Notes: generated from the letters alone by a model not told the origin. 64,000 nt of DNA from Scatophagus argus (GCF_020382885.2 NC_058499.1:5751872-5815871), one strand, 5' to 3'; counted from the first letter of the stretch, positions 20,168 through 35,400 are shown. Numbers and translations: made by a program.

Positions 20168-21743
20168 CAAAGATCAAATTGAGATCTCTATGGATGCTGG
20201 GGAAACTGTAGACTTTCTAAATTCTCTAAATGACCAGCAGAGGCCATTGTTGTTCTACATTTCAATATATCTGCTACAGTTTGAGACGGTTCAAACTGTA
20301 GCAGAACTCATTTTAAACTTAAGAAGATCATTCACTTTTTTGTATTTAAAGGGTTTATTTCTTTTTCTTTTACTATGTGATCCATTCTGTGATGTCAGAT
20401 GTAATGCTAAACATTCCAAAACTGAGCTGTGAAAACTCCCCACTTACATGAAATCTCAGCCTTCACATCCAGGATGTTCATGTCAGCAGTAATGTTGTCT
20501 CCATGTCAACATCAAAAATGCTGTAAGTATGAAGCCAGAAAAGTTTGTTTCCATGTCTTGCCAGGGTCATTCCCCACTGCTCTGACGTGGAAATCTGTAT
20601 GAATATGAGTAATGCATTTTGTCCACTTTTACAAGGCACTAAACTGGGGATGGATGCTCAGTGGCCCCCACCATCACACTGTGGTTGTGCTTGGAAACTC
20701 CAGTGTGACTAACTGAATGAATCTGAAGTTCTTGAACCAATCCTTTCCTGCGGAAACAAAGAATTCTATAAAAATAAAGCCATTTGTAACCTTATTGTCT
20801 TGCACTCAGCCCTCTAAATTAAAATTTGTCATTTCCATAGTGAACATTTTGATTATTTGTAACAACAGAGATGCTGATATGTTCTGAAACTAAGATTACC
20901 ATGAAAGATTTTTTGATGAAACCATACATCATTTTGCTCATAAAATGTCAAAAAAAAAGATCATTATTATCATGTCTCAGAGCTCAGTGTGACGCTTGAA
21001 AAGATTTGTTTTGTCTGACCAGTAGTCCAAAACCCAATGATATTCTCTGAACTATTGAACCATCATCAGGCATCATCATCAATCCTCACATCTGAGAAGC
21101 TGGAACCAGAGAAGGTTCAAAAAGTTGTCAATCGATTACAGCGTGTTCAGGCTGGATGACTTCTGGCCAGAACTTTTATTTTAGGTCTTGTAACTAAACT
21201 CAAAGAATCATCATAGATTTTACAAATGTGTGGTAAATTGTGACCTTGTTGCGCCCACTCTGTCCTTTTTAAAGGTCACATCACAGACTCAGCCCTCAAG
21301 GCCTCCAGCAGACAGCAGTGCAGATGAACTCCTCTTCAACAGCTTAAAATCTTTCAAAGAGGAGAACTCTGTCTCCAGTGTCATCTGCTACCGCCGCCCA
21401 ACTCAACCACCTGACCCACACCACTAGATTCTCCGAAAGTTGAGGTGATGGACGCTTTGGTGGAAGAGACTTTGGGCTGCTTCCATGTGTCTATTTACTG
21501 TCTCTTTCTCTGTCTTCTCTTTCATGCAGTGTTCTGTCTCTCTGTGTCTCTATTTTAGTCTCTCCTAGGCCTGACCACATAATGATAGACCTTTAGTATA
21601 TTAAAGGACCCTGCCCAAGCGCCACCTCCCTCTTTGGTGGCCCTTATAAGCCTCTCACATGGAGGTGGGGGGGCATTACTCTCCATGCACAGACATCCTG
21701 ACGGTTAGCTATAGTTTGGGTATCTCCTGTGTAAGCGCTAACC

Positions 21744-22701
21744 ATGGACAACCATTCGTACAACTTCCCCTCAGATTGCACCCCGCTCACCAACTGTAAG
21801 TCTGCCCGTAAGCCGGCTGGATCCACCGTGATTAACATGGGCAACGCTGGCAAGAATGCTCCCCGGGACTATCTAGTCTGGTCACTGTGCAACACCTTGT
21901 ATGTTAATTTCTGCTGCCTGGGATTCATGGCTCTCATCTACTCCATCAAGGTGAGATCTTGTGCACTTTTTTTTTCTTTTGTGCCACTCTTGAAGTTTGT
22001 ATTTGGATCATTTTCATGAAACATGCAACATCCAAGAAATTAACTGAAGTATCAAAAGGAAGAAGATTGGATGCTACTTGACTGTTTTATCTTTAGCAGA
22101 GACTGAAGTATTCTTTGTTTCTTTGAATCCGACAACAGAAAGGTTGAACCATTGCTCACTGTCATGTTAAAATTGTTTTGTTTTACGCTGTTCTATTAAC
22201 TCTAACAGTCATTGGGTGAGAAAAGAGAATAGGAAAAAGAATAAGGTGCAACTTAACTTGCAACAAGAACACTTGTCTGATGATGAAGTCTTTCGTAATC
22301 CCACTTTGGCAGAAATAGACAAAAGGTGTGCCGAGCTGGCAGTGGGCAGGTTGTGGCTTATGCTACATCAGGAAGTGTACACATGAATGCCAGCAGTGCA
22401 ATATACTTTCCAAAACAACAAGAAAGACTTAGTCATTACTTCTTTTCCAAAGTAACGGAGCAGTGTGAGACTTGTACAACAGGTAGAGTGATAAAAAAAG
22501 AAGAAAAAAAACAACAACATTAAAAGTATGAAATGTTTTGCTTTGTAAATGCTGTGTGAGGAAAACCTTTGTTGTAAAATGGGAGGAAAAAACAATAAAT
22601 TTCAATTAGTGCAAAACCTGATATTTTCTCTGGTCAGATGGTGCACATAGTAAAAAGTTGGTGTGCTCTTTTTACCACAGGAATGGGGCTGTGCGGAAAC
22701 A

Positions 22702-22757
<56 letters not shown>

Positions 22758-23785
22758 GCTTGTCTCAACGATCCGAAAAATTTCATGTTGTAGATTGTTC
22801 ATGTGTAACTTATTTTTCTTTCTTAGTACATGAATAAAACCACCTGAATCTAAATCTGAATCTGAAATGTACAAAAATGGGATCACTTACCAACTGCGAG
22901 TCTACCTGAACCAAAAGGTTTCTGACAAACCCACCACAAAAGGGTGTGTGTGCCCTTTATTTTTTTATAAGTCTGCATAGGGTGCAGCACTGAATCACAG
23001 GGCCAGCACTGGCTTAGCACTCAAATTAAAGACAGTGACTGGCTGCTTGTCTGAGTTAAAAATGGCGTAATTGGCATCTTCCTAATGAGCGAGTACTCAT
23101 GGGAAATTAGAGAGTGCTCGGGAAAGCCTGGCTTGTCCGTTCCAACGTATACTCACTTAGAAGCAGCTCAAGGATTTCATATCACTACGCCCTTGCACAA
23201 CCTTGAATCTGCGCTCTATTTGGAAAAACTATGAATTATGGGACAAAAAAAACCCAAAACAAAACAAAACAAAAAACCCTGAACATTATAATATGCCTGT
23301 TTGCCCTTCTGCTCTTGCTATTTACATTATTCTTGGGAGTAGATACTAACTAAGCATTTTTGTTTTTTATGTATATAAGTTAAGTTTAGAAATATTTATC
23401 TGGACCATCCAGTAGAGACAAAGCATCTATGTGAAGCCGTTATGAAAGTGATTCTAGTGATTATCTAGCGATTATAGTGATTCTAGTGGTTCTCCATTTC
23501 TGTATCAGATTATACTAACTTCAGTGGCTGCATGTAACAATGTGTTTGTATGCGTCTGTGTAGGCCAGGGACCAGAAGACTCAGGGCAACCTGCAGCTGG
23601 CTCAGGAGTGTTCAGACAAGGCCAAGTGGTACAACATCCTGGCAGCCGGCTGGAACCTGCTGATTCCACTTCTGGCCCTCGTCCTGCTCGTCCTCCTGCT
23701 TGTCCACCTGGGCTCGTCCCAGGGGTCCTTTGATTTCATCGGAGAGGACGGCTTCCAAAACTTCATGAAGCTGTTCAGTTGGTAG
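21744..23785 (+). CDS. ifitm5: IFITM5-like (bone-restricted IFITM-like) membrane protein
   Basis: Exons 21744-21950 and 23564-23785, joined in phase 0 (atcaag|gtgaga, gtgtag|gcc), encode 142 residues. The ATG has a good accATGG context. Residues 1-39 are a polar N-terminus unlike copies A-D. PRDYLVWSLCNTLYVNFCCL (40-59) is the start of CD225, with the palmitoylation-type Cys pair at 57-58, followed by GFMALIYSIK. ARDQKTQGNL begins exon 2, then KWYNILAAGWNLLIP and a Leu-rich second helix, ending with an acidic tail (GEDGFQNFMKLFSW). TLYVNFCCLGF and KWYNILAA resemble mammalian IFITM5 (TLYLNLCCLGF, KCYNILAA), a regulator of bone mineralisation expressed in osteoblasts. AATAAA follows at 23811-23816. 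The symbol rests on these motifs and on linkage to the IFITM array. Confidence 0.8.
22705..22756. repeat. (CA)n microsatellite in the ifitm5 intron
   Basis: About 26 uninterrupted CA units. Confidence 0.95.
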
Positions 23786-26700
23786 ATGGTGGAGTAGGGG
23801 GAGAAATAACAATAAATAAGAATAATAATAATGTTAATATCAATAAAAAACAGAACTGATCAGTCTAAAACTCAACCCATTCGCACTAACCAGGAGAGGG
23901 TGTTTGATTGGATTCAGCAGATGAGGACTGGCATCAGAATTTTAGCCAGTCTAAGCCAAGCGATAAAGCTCTCCTTTACACGGAGGTCAGGCCTTGTGCT
24001 CAGCTTCCCACCTAAAATCTGCTCAGCACTGAAATAATCCTAATTGGTGATAAAGAAAAGTAAGCCTTGATTTGTGTATTACGTAAACGTCCTCCTTGGG
24101 ACGCATCAGTACCAGTGCTGCTATCAGATATTCAGCCAATAAAAGACAGTAACTGAGAGTTACACACAAACAAATCAGGATAAAACAGAATACTTCTGGA
24201 CCAGTGATGTGACACTCATGACGCAGGGTTCATGTTCAGTAAAAGCAACACAACGGTTTAATACTTAGAGCCAACTCTATCAGAATTTGTACTGTGATTA
24301 CTGTGGGGCATCATTACCAGTGCATCCCTTATTCTTATGTCAGTATTAGAGGGGGTTCGGCTTACACCTGCCAGTCTCTCAAACACAGTCAAGATGTCGA
24401 TCAAAGACTGAACAGTCTAAAATGGAAAAGAGGGGAAAGACTAGCAGCTGAGTAGAGGATGAGAGACTGGGCATGTGTCTAGTCTGGGTCATTTTTCTTG
24501 TTATTTATTGTATTTATGTGGAATGGAAATTTTGATGACAGCTGAAATTATGTCTAGTCAGGGTAGAAAGAGGAGAAAGCAGAGAGTCAGCGGACTGTGG
24601 AGCCAAAGTGTGAATCACAACGATGAGAATCCACATGACTAAGGACAACCAACATTCACCTCCCACTGAAAGTCACTTATTTTTCTTCGTTAAGCATTTT
24701 ATTGCTGTAACAGCATCTGTTTTTTTTTGTCATTATTCGTGTATTTTAATTAATATTTGTTTTAAGTGTTTTAATTTTACATCATCTTATTGCTGACCTC
24801 TTGTGAGCAAGCTAAATAAACCAGATACTGTTAACTCAGTATTAGAGTGAAAAGAAAATCAGCCTTCATTTTCCCCTTCACATAATACTTTTTACCTAAT
24901 TTATCAAAAATCTCCTAACAGTTTTCAGGATTTTTTTCACATCTCCTGTCAGTGAATGAACACAGTCCGTTTTTACTTGTTTCTTCTTTCTGCTGCTGCA
25001 CCTGCACCCATTTGGAAAATGATCATTTTGGCCATCATAGGTTTAAATCAGGGGTAACAGAGAACTGAGGGAAAGGGCGAGGCATGTTTTTTCTTTTCCT
25101 TTTCATTCCAGCTGTTAGCCTGCTGCTGTACCACATACAGAACATCCCGTTTTAGTAAACTGTATAAGCGTGCCCTTATAAGTTGTAAGGCAGGGCCGCC
25201 CTTGGCAGACCACTACAGAGGAGCCAGGAGCAGCGTGGAGGCCTGGAGTGGGACGAGATGGCTCATTTCCACTCAGTCTGCTCGACGTCTGAGGAATCAT
25301 TACAGATTAAATGGCACATGTTCTTGGAACGGCTTGTTGTTTCATATTAGCCCTTTGCTAGCTGGTTAGCGCCTAAGGAAACTCTGCAGCCAATGTATGG
25401 ATATCTTTTTTCAGTTCTGCTAAACATTTGAAACACTGCAGGGTTTCACCTTTAGGATCCAAGCAGCATACATCCTCAAAAGTTCGGGTTTTCAAAAACA
25501 CCAAATATGGTTTGCTAAATCCCACAGAAATCTGTGTAAAATAATGCTCCATAAAATCATTTGATGTGATGCTGAATTGGACGAATTAATTTCATTATGA
25601 TTATTATTATCCTTAAAATAAGGAGCAGAACGAGTACGCACAGATACAACATTTAATGACTCCTAAAATGTTCTTGCCAGTAATGTTTTTGAGTGGTGTG
25701 CCAACATTGCGGCGCCTTCAAAGACTTATTCCTTTTAGTTGTCATGTACAGACAATAAAGAAACACAACTGTAGGATTGAACTGCAAGAAAAATTAGCTT
25801 TGACTGACAGCTTGTGTTAGTTACTCATAAAGTATGCAGTGACAAGTGTTTGTAATTACGTTATGTTATTTGAAATACACACACTGAGATTCCCTTGGGC
25901 AATACAGAGACTGAATCCACATGTCCTACAGCTCTCTGAGGCTCCATTTGTCCTCCTGTTCCCCATCCCTTGCCTTTGATGAATTGGTGTCTCCGGACCT
26001 CCCACCCTCTGAACTCCCATCATATTAACAGCCTCTCCTTTGCTACACAACTTTATTTATATGCACCCAAATCACAGCCTTTAGCTTCCAACTTTCTATT
26101 TTTTTCCTGTGGTCAGAGAGAAATGCTTACAGATGTCTGAGCCACGCAGAATTACAGGCTAGCAAGCAGCCCTGCAGAGGAAGGACGCTAACTTGTCGTT
26201 GCGCCTCCTGGGAGCTGGTCGTTACAGCTGAGGCTCAGCGAAGCAGGAGGAACACATGTAGAAAGAACACATACACTGTAAAAGTCATATCTAACTTTCA
26301 CCCTAACCTAAACTTAATCCTGAACAGGAGTTTTAGTTCTACTAAGACTAAAGATAATGTAACATGTTATTCTTCCAACACTAACCTAAATTTGGGTCTA
26401 AAGTCTGAAAACAACTTTTGGTATTAGTACAACGTCCTCAGTTTTTTACCATCTTCCTGACTGATCACACATAGTTCTTATTAGTATAATCGGACTAAAT
26501 GCACATTAGAGGTATTTTTTGGGGAACTAAACCAGTTAAAAGTAAATTTCTGTCCCAGTTTTGAAAGGCTCCAAAAATGACAATCAACTCTATAATATCA
26601 AGCTTCCTGCCTCAGCTGAGGGTAGCTGCTGTATAAAATAAAAATAACGTGCGCTTCCTTTTGCATTTATACCTTTCACCTACCTTTAAAATCTACAACC

Positions 26701-29435
26701 TAACAAAATGTCTAGAAGCCCCTAGAGACTGAAAAATGCATAGGACCCCACAGACCAGCACAGGACAGAACATACTGCTAATTTTCTCATAGCTTCACCA
26801 GTAATGTCTGTTGGCTCAACAATCTGTATCTTGTGTGCAAAACTGAAAGTGCAAGCAAGATGGTGCAGTAGTGCAACAGGAAAACTCACGGGGTATCCAA
26901 GGTTGGAAAGGGTTCATGTTTGGTGCATTTCATTGTCAACTACATGTTCGATTTTGCTTTTTTCAAGAACATGCAAAGCAAATTTTAAGGCCAAATAACC
27001 GAGTAAAACCCAGACACATACACACGATGCGTGTCCATGATGCATGTATGTACAAACACGTGCATACAAGTATTTGTACACTTAAATGGACTGTACAAAC
27101 ACACATTAGTGTACACTGTATTCCTTCCTGACACATAAATGGTGGCAATCTGTAGGCCTGTAAGCTTTAGTTTGAAGAGTCTCTGTTTCGACATGTGAAT
27201 AGTTACAACAGTGGATTATTTATGAAACCCAGTGTATTTATGTGTTTTATATCAGGTAGGTGCAGTCTTTCATATCATTTTGCAGTTTACTTCCACGTAA
27301 ATTGCTCAACAACCTGGGTACACAGATCTCCAGGGCCAGCCGTTATAAGCTGCATGTCTGAACAAGCACTGCGATGGCTCTTGGGGACTTGGGGATCAGG
27401 TTCCAGCAGAAGTTGCTCCAGGGATCTTCTGTCACTGCTGATACTCTCTCAGCTCGCTTTTGTTGTACAAAAAGACACAACGTCTAGATCTGTTTGTTTT
27501 GTTTCTTTGTTTGTTTTTGACTGTACAACGAGTTATCTACAATAAAAACAGGAGGTGACTACAGTCATCCAAAGTCTCCTGTTGGTGAAGCTGAATTTTG
27601 ATTTTAACATCATCAGTGAGAAGGTTGAAAGTGTTTCAGTACTAATTTTCTCGCAGTGTCCCTGAAATAGTAGAACTCCTTGTGGAATTTGATTCTGGTT
27701 CTGATCTCGATTAAGTGTTTTAGTAGTCAAACTGGTCTCGGTTGTCTCTGTTGCAAGGCCAAGTTAAGCCCATGGAAAAAGGCACACTTTTTGCACACTT
27801 TGCTATTTTCAGAGTTTTATTTATGAGGTTAAAGCAGGTTAAAGTATAAACTGTTCCATAACCTTTTGAGGTATTTTGTTAACTGTAGATGAGGCTGCAG
27901 CGTCTTATCTCCTTTCTGTCTCCTAAATTATGGGACAGCAAAGATGATAAAATCAAAGCAGGAAGTCGGTTCATTCACTCCCACATTAAAGCAGCTTTGG
28001 TGCCAAATTTGAGCTCTTGCAAGACTTCCAAACGTTGAGATTCATGACACTGCTACTATGTGGACAAAGCGTCGTGTGTAGCTGAGGTTATGTACTGTTT
28101 GTTTGCAGTTGCCACGCTCCCACGTCCTGTGAGGGCCTGACCCCTGGTGGCCTGCTGGATTTCAGAAAAGGACTCGAAGGAATTCCTTAGTCCATGAAGC
28201 CTTTTTTGACTGGAAAACAACCACTACATGTCATTTCTCTGAGTACATTTTGATGGTAACACTGTTGTATTTTTACTTAAGTAAAGTTTTCAATGCAGGA
28301 CTTTTGTAACAGAGTATTTCTACAGTGTAATATTGCTACTCTTGCTGCATTGCTGCATGGCCGGCCGTAGGAAAAAGATCTAGGTACTACTTCCACCACT
28401 GGTGTGCACACCAGCCTTCATCCATCTCTGGCCAACTTCAGCATCAAGCGAAATGTAGCCAGGTAGCAAATTTAAGAAAATAAGTAGGGAAGTAAATTAA
28501 GGGAAGTTAAATTATTAGCTGTAAAGAACAAGAAAACAAAAGTATATTCAACTGAAGTTTAATTCTCAGAACACATTTATTCATTGGTGTTCAGTTTCAA
28601 GCTCAGTTCAACTGTTTCGTGTTTCTTTGCTCCTCCTGCTGCCCTTGTGCAAGACAAAAGTATTCAGTTTGCTCCTTGGAAAAAAAACAAGCAAGCAACT
28701 CCCACATTCAGTATTATTACGGGAAGTACCTCACAGGACCGCGCTGAACCACAAGAGGGAGCAATATGTCTTTCTTCTGTGCCTCCCCTCTATTGTTTTT
28801 CATGAAACTGACTACACCTTAGCTTGAGGGCCTATGGCTCCGCTCTTTACATGCACCCGTGACTTTGGATCCTTCTCAGACTGCATGGCTGACTGAAAGG
28901 ACTCCTAACTACAAATATAGGTTTTTCTCAGAGATTGTGCAGCCAGCATCTCTTGTTAGACGTTTGTATGTATTTATTTGTTTAAGTATGGAAAATCCTT
29001 GTTGTGTTACAGCAACATCATTCACCCAATCAAAAAGCTGAGCAGCCTATGGATGAACTGAACTGAAGCAGATGTTCTCATATTTTTGAAAGGGGGCGTT
29101 ACCCGCCAGTGCAACATCTGCACCCCACAGGTCGCCTTGTGCTGCAGCAGCGACATGTGAAGGTTGCGCAACGCATCGAGCCTTATACGACGTTGCCACG
29201 CCAGTACAGGCCCCGAGTGTAGGCGCGCAGAACCTCCTCCTTCAAAGCCTGTCCTCCAACACGCCCACAGAGATAGACAGGACGCCTGATAGACTTGAAA
29301 GCGCGCTGGGCGTTTCCAAATTTTGCTGCGCTAGAAGATCAAGTTGGGTGAACCTTCGTGGACCAACGACGCCAGAAGATCTCCAGCACCACAGCCGTCC
29401 ATCGACCCAGAGGAGCACCAAGCAGGACAGTCAAC
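23786..29435. other. Intergenic, no gene recognised
   Basis: About 5.6 kb with no exon pattern I can support and no clear transposon ends. The last 350 bases (29090-29435) are richer in CpG and would be promoter and 5' leader of the following gene. Confidence 0.5.
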
Positions 29436-32400
29436 ATGAGCAGGTAAGGACCCGGTCTGCTCTCCAATTAAAGGAGATTAAAGCGCAGTTTCCGTATTAT
29501 TGCGCTGCACGACAGGACAGGTTACTGAATCCAAGAACTTTTTGCTGATTTCTTGACTGACATTAATGGAAAGTGAGAACATTTACCTTTCTGAGATCTG
29601 ACCCGCTGAAGCCTCTGTGATCTGCCTGAAAGGCTGCAGTGTGGTGATCGTGTTGCCCAAGTTTCTGTCGACTGCAGATAGACGGATCTTCACTCACTTA
29701 GCATTAAGTGTGCGTGGTTGTCAGCAATGAACGTTACAAAAGGGAAGTGAAAGAAGTTGATATGTGCCTCTTGAAAACAATACAACAATAATGCACATTA
29801 TTGCACTCCTGCTTTGAGACATTTGTTCATTATCACTGCCAGCCTGAACCAGCAGCAAAAGCCTGCTTTATGCAAAACTGAAAGGCCCTGCTGTATGACG
29901 AGAACATCGTGTTCACATGGACGTTTCATGTGCCCATTTTAACTTTCAGGGAACAATGAAACCTATTCAAGCTGCAGATATTTTAAGTTATCAAGAGTCT
30001 CCTGTTCCTCCACTGACCAAGTCTTATTGCATCCCATCACATTTGTTTAAATTCAGTTCTCAGTTCTGCGAACACATATTGAAACCAACTAACAAAACAA
30101 TTTAAACCTCTCAAACAGGAGCAGCAGTCTGCACAGTCTGTTTATTACGATGGCTCGAGTCCAGTCTTCGGTTTGCATTTTGAAAGCGTGTTATGTTGTC
30201 ATGCTGACCCATCTAACTGATTACATATTTTTCAGTAAACATCAAACCAGTAAGGGCACAGTTACATGCCCTCATGCACACATTCAAGAGCCTTTTCAAA
30301 GTCATTTCCTCCTTTACTTGACATGATTTGTGATTTAACTTCTCAGTCTTAGCCATATAAGATTTTGGAGAAGTTTGTGAATGCATCAAGACCTAAAGCT
30401 GTCAAGTAGATCTGTTTCCATTGTACTTTTCAGTTGTTTGTCCCACAGTGTGGGTTGGCCCCTTTTGGGACACACACATGTCCCATTATGCTTGTAACAT
30501 GAACCAGTAAAGGAAGCACAGGCATCCTCTCTGACCCTGTGCTGCATGCTTTGTTCAAAGACAATTCAATCAAAGCCAGATTGCTATATGCTGCATTGTT
30601 TTTTTGAAAACTGTATCCACTGCATTTAAAGGAGGAATGGATAGTGGCAATGTTTTAAGCTATGTTAGAAATACCACACATAATACATTTACTGTAAACA
30701 GTGCCTAAACTAACAGCCTGCAGGCCCTCAGTGTGACCTTGGAACATAGTGACAGTCACTGACAAGGACTTCCTTTGTACCAACTGTCCGCAAGGCATCA
30801 CATGTCCTTTATGAAGCCCTGATCCAGGTTTTCCCGTATCCTCGACTCCAGGACAAAAAAAAAAATTATATTCTTTAGGATTTTTTTCTCTTTCTTACAT
30901 AAGATGTTGCATAAGTTTCAGCTGGGACCTCCTTCATATCTTCATGTCCTAAATGGGCTCCGTTCTGGATTTCATTAGGGCTGCTGTCAGCCCCCTACTC
31001 CCAACCGAAGTCCAGCCTCCCTACAGATGTTATTGCTCTTACCTCTGCGAATGCCAGAGGTCAGACTCTTATGGTTCGAGTGTGTTAACATAAGGAGGGA
31101 GATCTGCAGGAGAACAGTAACTGGGGTAAAGGTCTAAAGCTACGAGAGAAACTAACATCTGACCCTAACAGTCCAGATTCTCTAAAAGTTTGGAAATGGG
31201 AAACATATTCTACAACAAATGTCAGTATTGTTTGTGATTGGGAGGTTTGTCCTATAACGCTGCTAAAATGAAAACAGCATTAATGAACTACGAAAGCATG
31301 AATTACATGCAAAGCTCAGTGATTTCCTGACGTGATGTTTGTTAGTGAGCTCTCAAATTGTGGCTCGACCTCCTGGCAACACGTCAAATCCTGTGATGGA
31401 GCGCAACACTTTAAAGGAATAGTTTGACATTTTTTTTGGTGAGAGTTCGATGAGAAGATTGATACCACTTTCACATCTGTATAGTAAATATGCAGCTGGA
31501 GCCAGCGGTCAGTTAGCATAGCTTAGTTTAGCTTATATTACCTTAGCGTAGATACTGGAAGCACAAGTATGTAGAAATGAATGTTTACTGATTTAGCAAA
31601 TTATATGATAATATGGTTAATTTTTGTTTTCACATCTCAGTTTTTGTGAGGACTAAACAAACAACATCTAACGTGTGGATTACCGACTACGTCACAATGC
31701 TAGAAGGCTTGTTAGGGCACAGATGTGCTAGTGTTGCTAGATTAAAGCAGATTTTTGGTTTCAGTTAGTGGTGGTGGGACGAGTCGTGAGCTGTAGTTGT
31801 ACACAGTGTCCTTTTTAAACTCCTGTTTGTGCCACGGTTTCATTATGCAGGTGGCATCTTGATTAACAGCTGGAGAGTTTCAAGAATTTCCCTCCAGGGA
31901 TTAATAAAGGAATTCTGATTCTGATTCTGATTCTGAGTAAATGAATTCAAAAATGTTATTCAGCTCAAGAATTTCACAAGTTGCTTTTGAGATCTAAGTC
32001 ACATGTGTGAATGTGTGAGTTGCCTGTCTCACAGTCACATACTAGAAACTATAACCAGTCACTACTAAAGTCTACGAAACTCTTGCAGGTGCATTAAATT
32101 TAATGACTTGTGTCAGTTTCTGGTTTTTTTTTAGCAAAGCTGTTTGTACACAACACAGTGGGTTTTTATGTTTTTTGTTTTTTGATAGGAACTGACAATC
32201 ATCCAATCACCATTCAGGGGCAGCTCGCCCACATCCCACATCTGGATCCAATTATGGCACATTCCAAAACGAGCAACTTCTCTTAAATGCTGAACACCAC
32301 AAAGTACAATGAGGGGAAACGATGGAAGGAGTATAGAATGAGAAAGAAGAGAGGAAGTTGAACATAACGTGTTAAAACATTTAAGACTAGGAAACACTCA

Positions 32401-35400
32401 GTTTTTTTGAAAAGCATTTTGCAGTTAACTAGTTTTTCTTTTGGGGGTTTTCATTTGGTTTCATTGATATTATACTAACCCTGCACACAAAAAACAAACG
32501 TCTAAACTTGTTTTTTTTATCCTACATGTTTATTAAAATTGTATTATTTTGTCATTGTGATCTTTACTTGTTGTTTGGTGGAGTAAATAAACAGTTTTTA
32601 AATATCTATACTGTGTGCCAGAGCAGTGATGTAACAATTTGCATCTGGAGCTGATAGAAGGACCACATGCTGTTCATTTAGTCAAGCATGTGACGTGTTT
32701 CATATTTGTGTTGGAACTGGAAAGGAACAATTTGATTACATTATTTTTTTTTTTGGCCTAAAAAGTTTTATCTTTGGCCTAAAAAGTTTTATCTTAGATG
32801 ACTTGTTGCTGTATGATTACAGCAGTTTTCTTAGGGTTTTTGTGCAGATGACTTTTAAGTGTGACTAAAATCGACACGGTGACACCACTGTGGAGAGAGA
32901 CAAGCAGTTTTTCTGGAACATGATGCCCTGCAAGTTCTTATATTCGCACAGCTCATCGTTGCTTTCTAAAGATTACGGTTTGTTTCCGTCAAACTTTTTC
33001 TGCTGCAGTTGTCTTGTAGTAACAACTTAATACTACCAGCGCAGCTTTACTGTCATGACCCACGTCATCTCTATGGTTACAGGTTGTGCAATCGCTGTTG
33101 AAAAGTTGGACTTCAGACTTTGAATCCGCACGGCGCTGTCCCTCTCGTTCAAATCCCTTAAAACACGGGCCAAAAAAAGTGGGACTTTGGTGTCGGGCTG
33201 TCTGTTCTGTTCTTGTATGAGCAAAAGAACGTCAGCCGAGAAATGACTGTGTTGACTTAATTGATTTAGTTTTTCTTTGAGTTGTCCAAGTCAAATTTGA
33301 TTTGCATCTCTGGAATGGATATCAGACACACATTAGGGAAGAAAATGGAGCGTACAACTTGTTGTCATGCCCATTAAAAACTAAAACACCATTTGGCTTT
33401 ATCGTTTGACTGCACCGTGGGTCATACGCTGAGTGCAGATGACATTTATTTACAAAACCAAACATTTCATACCTGAGGGTTAGCTTTTCAACATCATATT
33501 GCCTCACAAATTTCCTTGTAAAAATGTAATGTTTTTAGGATACAACTATGCACTACTTGTTTCATTTGCTCTATTCCTTCATTTGCACAATTCTGCAATA
33601 CTGCTGTAAATAATGTTGCCATCTGGTCCCTGTTCACTGGTTATATCTTTTTATTCTGGTTGTTTTTATATTTATATTGTGTTGTTTTTATATTTATAGC
33701 ATTACTATTTGTAGGTTATTGGGCTTATACTGGGACCAGGGAAACTAATTTCGTTCCACCTGATGTTTCTACATGTGTGAAATGACAATAAAGCTCCTTG
33801 AATCCTTGAATCCTTGAATACAAATCATCAATAAAATATAATAATAACATTTCCACCCTGTGCAGATGTCTGATTACTAAGGCGGAGGTGCAAGGCTTCA
33901 TCGAGAGGTGTATGATGGCCGTGGGCACCAAGCCACATCATGCTCGCAGCCTGGCCGAGGTGCTGGTCGAGGGGGACCACAGAGGCCACTACAGCCATGG
34001 ACTCAACAGGATGGGTGAGTGGATCACTTTATCTGCATATTTGATTTACAGGCGGCAGTACAATTGTGTCAGGAAAGAAGAAAAAAAGTTGTGCGCTCTG
34101 ATGTATACACAGAATTCATCTGAAAAAAGAAAAATGTCCAGCTAATGAGGTACTTTTATAAGTGTGTGTGAAAAACAAATCTTTTACTCATCCAGTCATT
34201 TTTCATCAGAAAGCCTTCAACTCTTTGATTGGCATGCTTTTGTGTCTGTGTTTCCATCTAGCTTGTCCTTGCTGTTGTTATATTTTTTAACAGACATGTA
34301 CGTAAAGGACATCCAGACGGGAATCTGTGCCAAAGACGGTGAGCCGGTGGTGGAGAAGGAGAGTGCAGCCACAGCACTGGTGGATGGGAAGAACCTCCTG
34401 GGTCCTGTGGTGGGAAACTTCTGCATGAATCTGGCCATTAAGAAAGCCAAAGAAGTCGGTATTGGCTGGGTGGTGGCACACGGTGAGTCCTGTTTTCTTC
34501 AAACCCCAAAAGAAAAGACATCCGTCAGCAGGAGTGTGTGTACATAACTACATTATGGAAGTCATAATCAGCATTTAAGTGCATCCTGCCAGACACAGCT
34601 GGACTTTTTCTTTTTTTTTAATAACTGGCCTGATGGAAAAACATGTTAACTTATTTCTTGTGAAGTGATGTGTCACACTTACATGCTCAGGTGGCAGATT
34701 CTGGTCTGTTTTTTTAATTTTTTCAGACAACAGGCATTCAGACACAGGATAATATTCACTGTTTAATGATTACTAAAGTGCTCATATAACAGGCAATTGA
34801 GTGTGTGTGTGTGCAGTTCACTTACAAGGGAGAAAAGGACCAACAAAAGAGGTTTTGGCAGTAAAATCCAGTGCTGTTCATGAATTGCCATTGCTATTCA
34901 GATATTTTCAGTATGACACATTTGTTTTTTTAGGTTCCAACCATTATGGTATTGCTGGATATTACTCCTTGCAAGCTCTGAAGGAAAACATGATTGTGAG
35001 TGAAACGTTTATCTGCCTGTCAACTCATTTAAAATAATTGCACTATTAGTAATAGGAATATTTTTGAATAAATGTGTTCATTATAAATGCAATTTCAGCT
35101 AAATGTCCTTCATTTAGTAATGGAGGTCCATGCACTGTTTCCCTAACGATTATCTGACCACCACAGGGCATGTCATTTACCAACACGTCCCCACTGGTGG
35201 TTCCCACACGTGGTAAAGAGGTACATTTATTAATTATTCTACAGAATAAACTGTACTTTGTGCCATAAGCGACTTTTGGGTCTCGTTCTAATACTGCGAA
35301 CCTGCTGTTTGTAGTGCACTTTGGGCACCAATCCCATCAGTGTGGCGGCTCCGGCTAAAGACGGAGACAGCTTTGTTCTGGACATGGCCACATCAGCTGT

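Larger units (their letters stand above)
19591..21743. other. Intergenic between the transposon and the ifitm5-like gene
   Basis: No intact gene is seen. Contents are a promoter-like block at 19675-19800, a LINE tail on the minus strand at 20123-20167, and otherwise unremarkable DNA. The missing part of IFITM copy D exon 2 does not reappear here. Confidence 0.5.
29444..33865. other. Intron 1 of the Ldh2-family gene
   Basis: This long intron holds LINE tails at 31885-31936 and 33595-33829 and a short tandem duplication of ggcctaaaaagttttatctt at about 32755-32793. No other exon is seen. Confidence 0.6.

Noticed and set aside
21230-21427. Small frame before ifitm5
   Set aside because: No recognised domain, no splice context, and it is not joined to the ifitm5 start.
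22602-22886. Cys/Val-rich open frame
   Set aside because: Translation of the (CA)n microsatellite; the same applies to frames at 45688-46056, 47224-47485, 55350-55793, 56428-56708 and 56753-57025.
34801-35037. Separate small gene overlapping exon 4 of the Ldh2-family gene
   Set aside because: The frame only gains intron sequence on both sides of the real exon 34934-34995.
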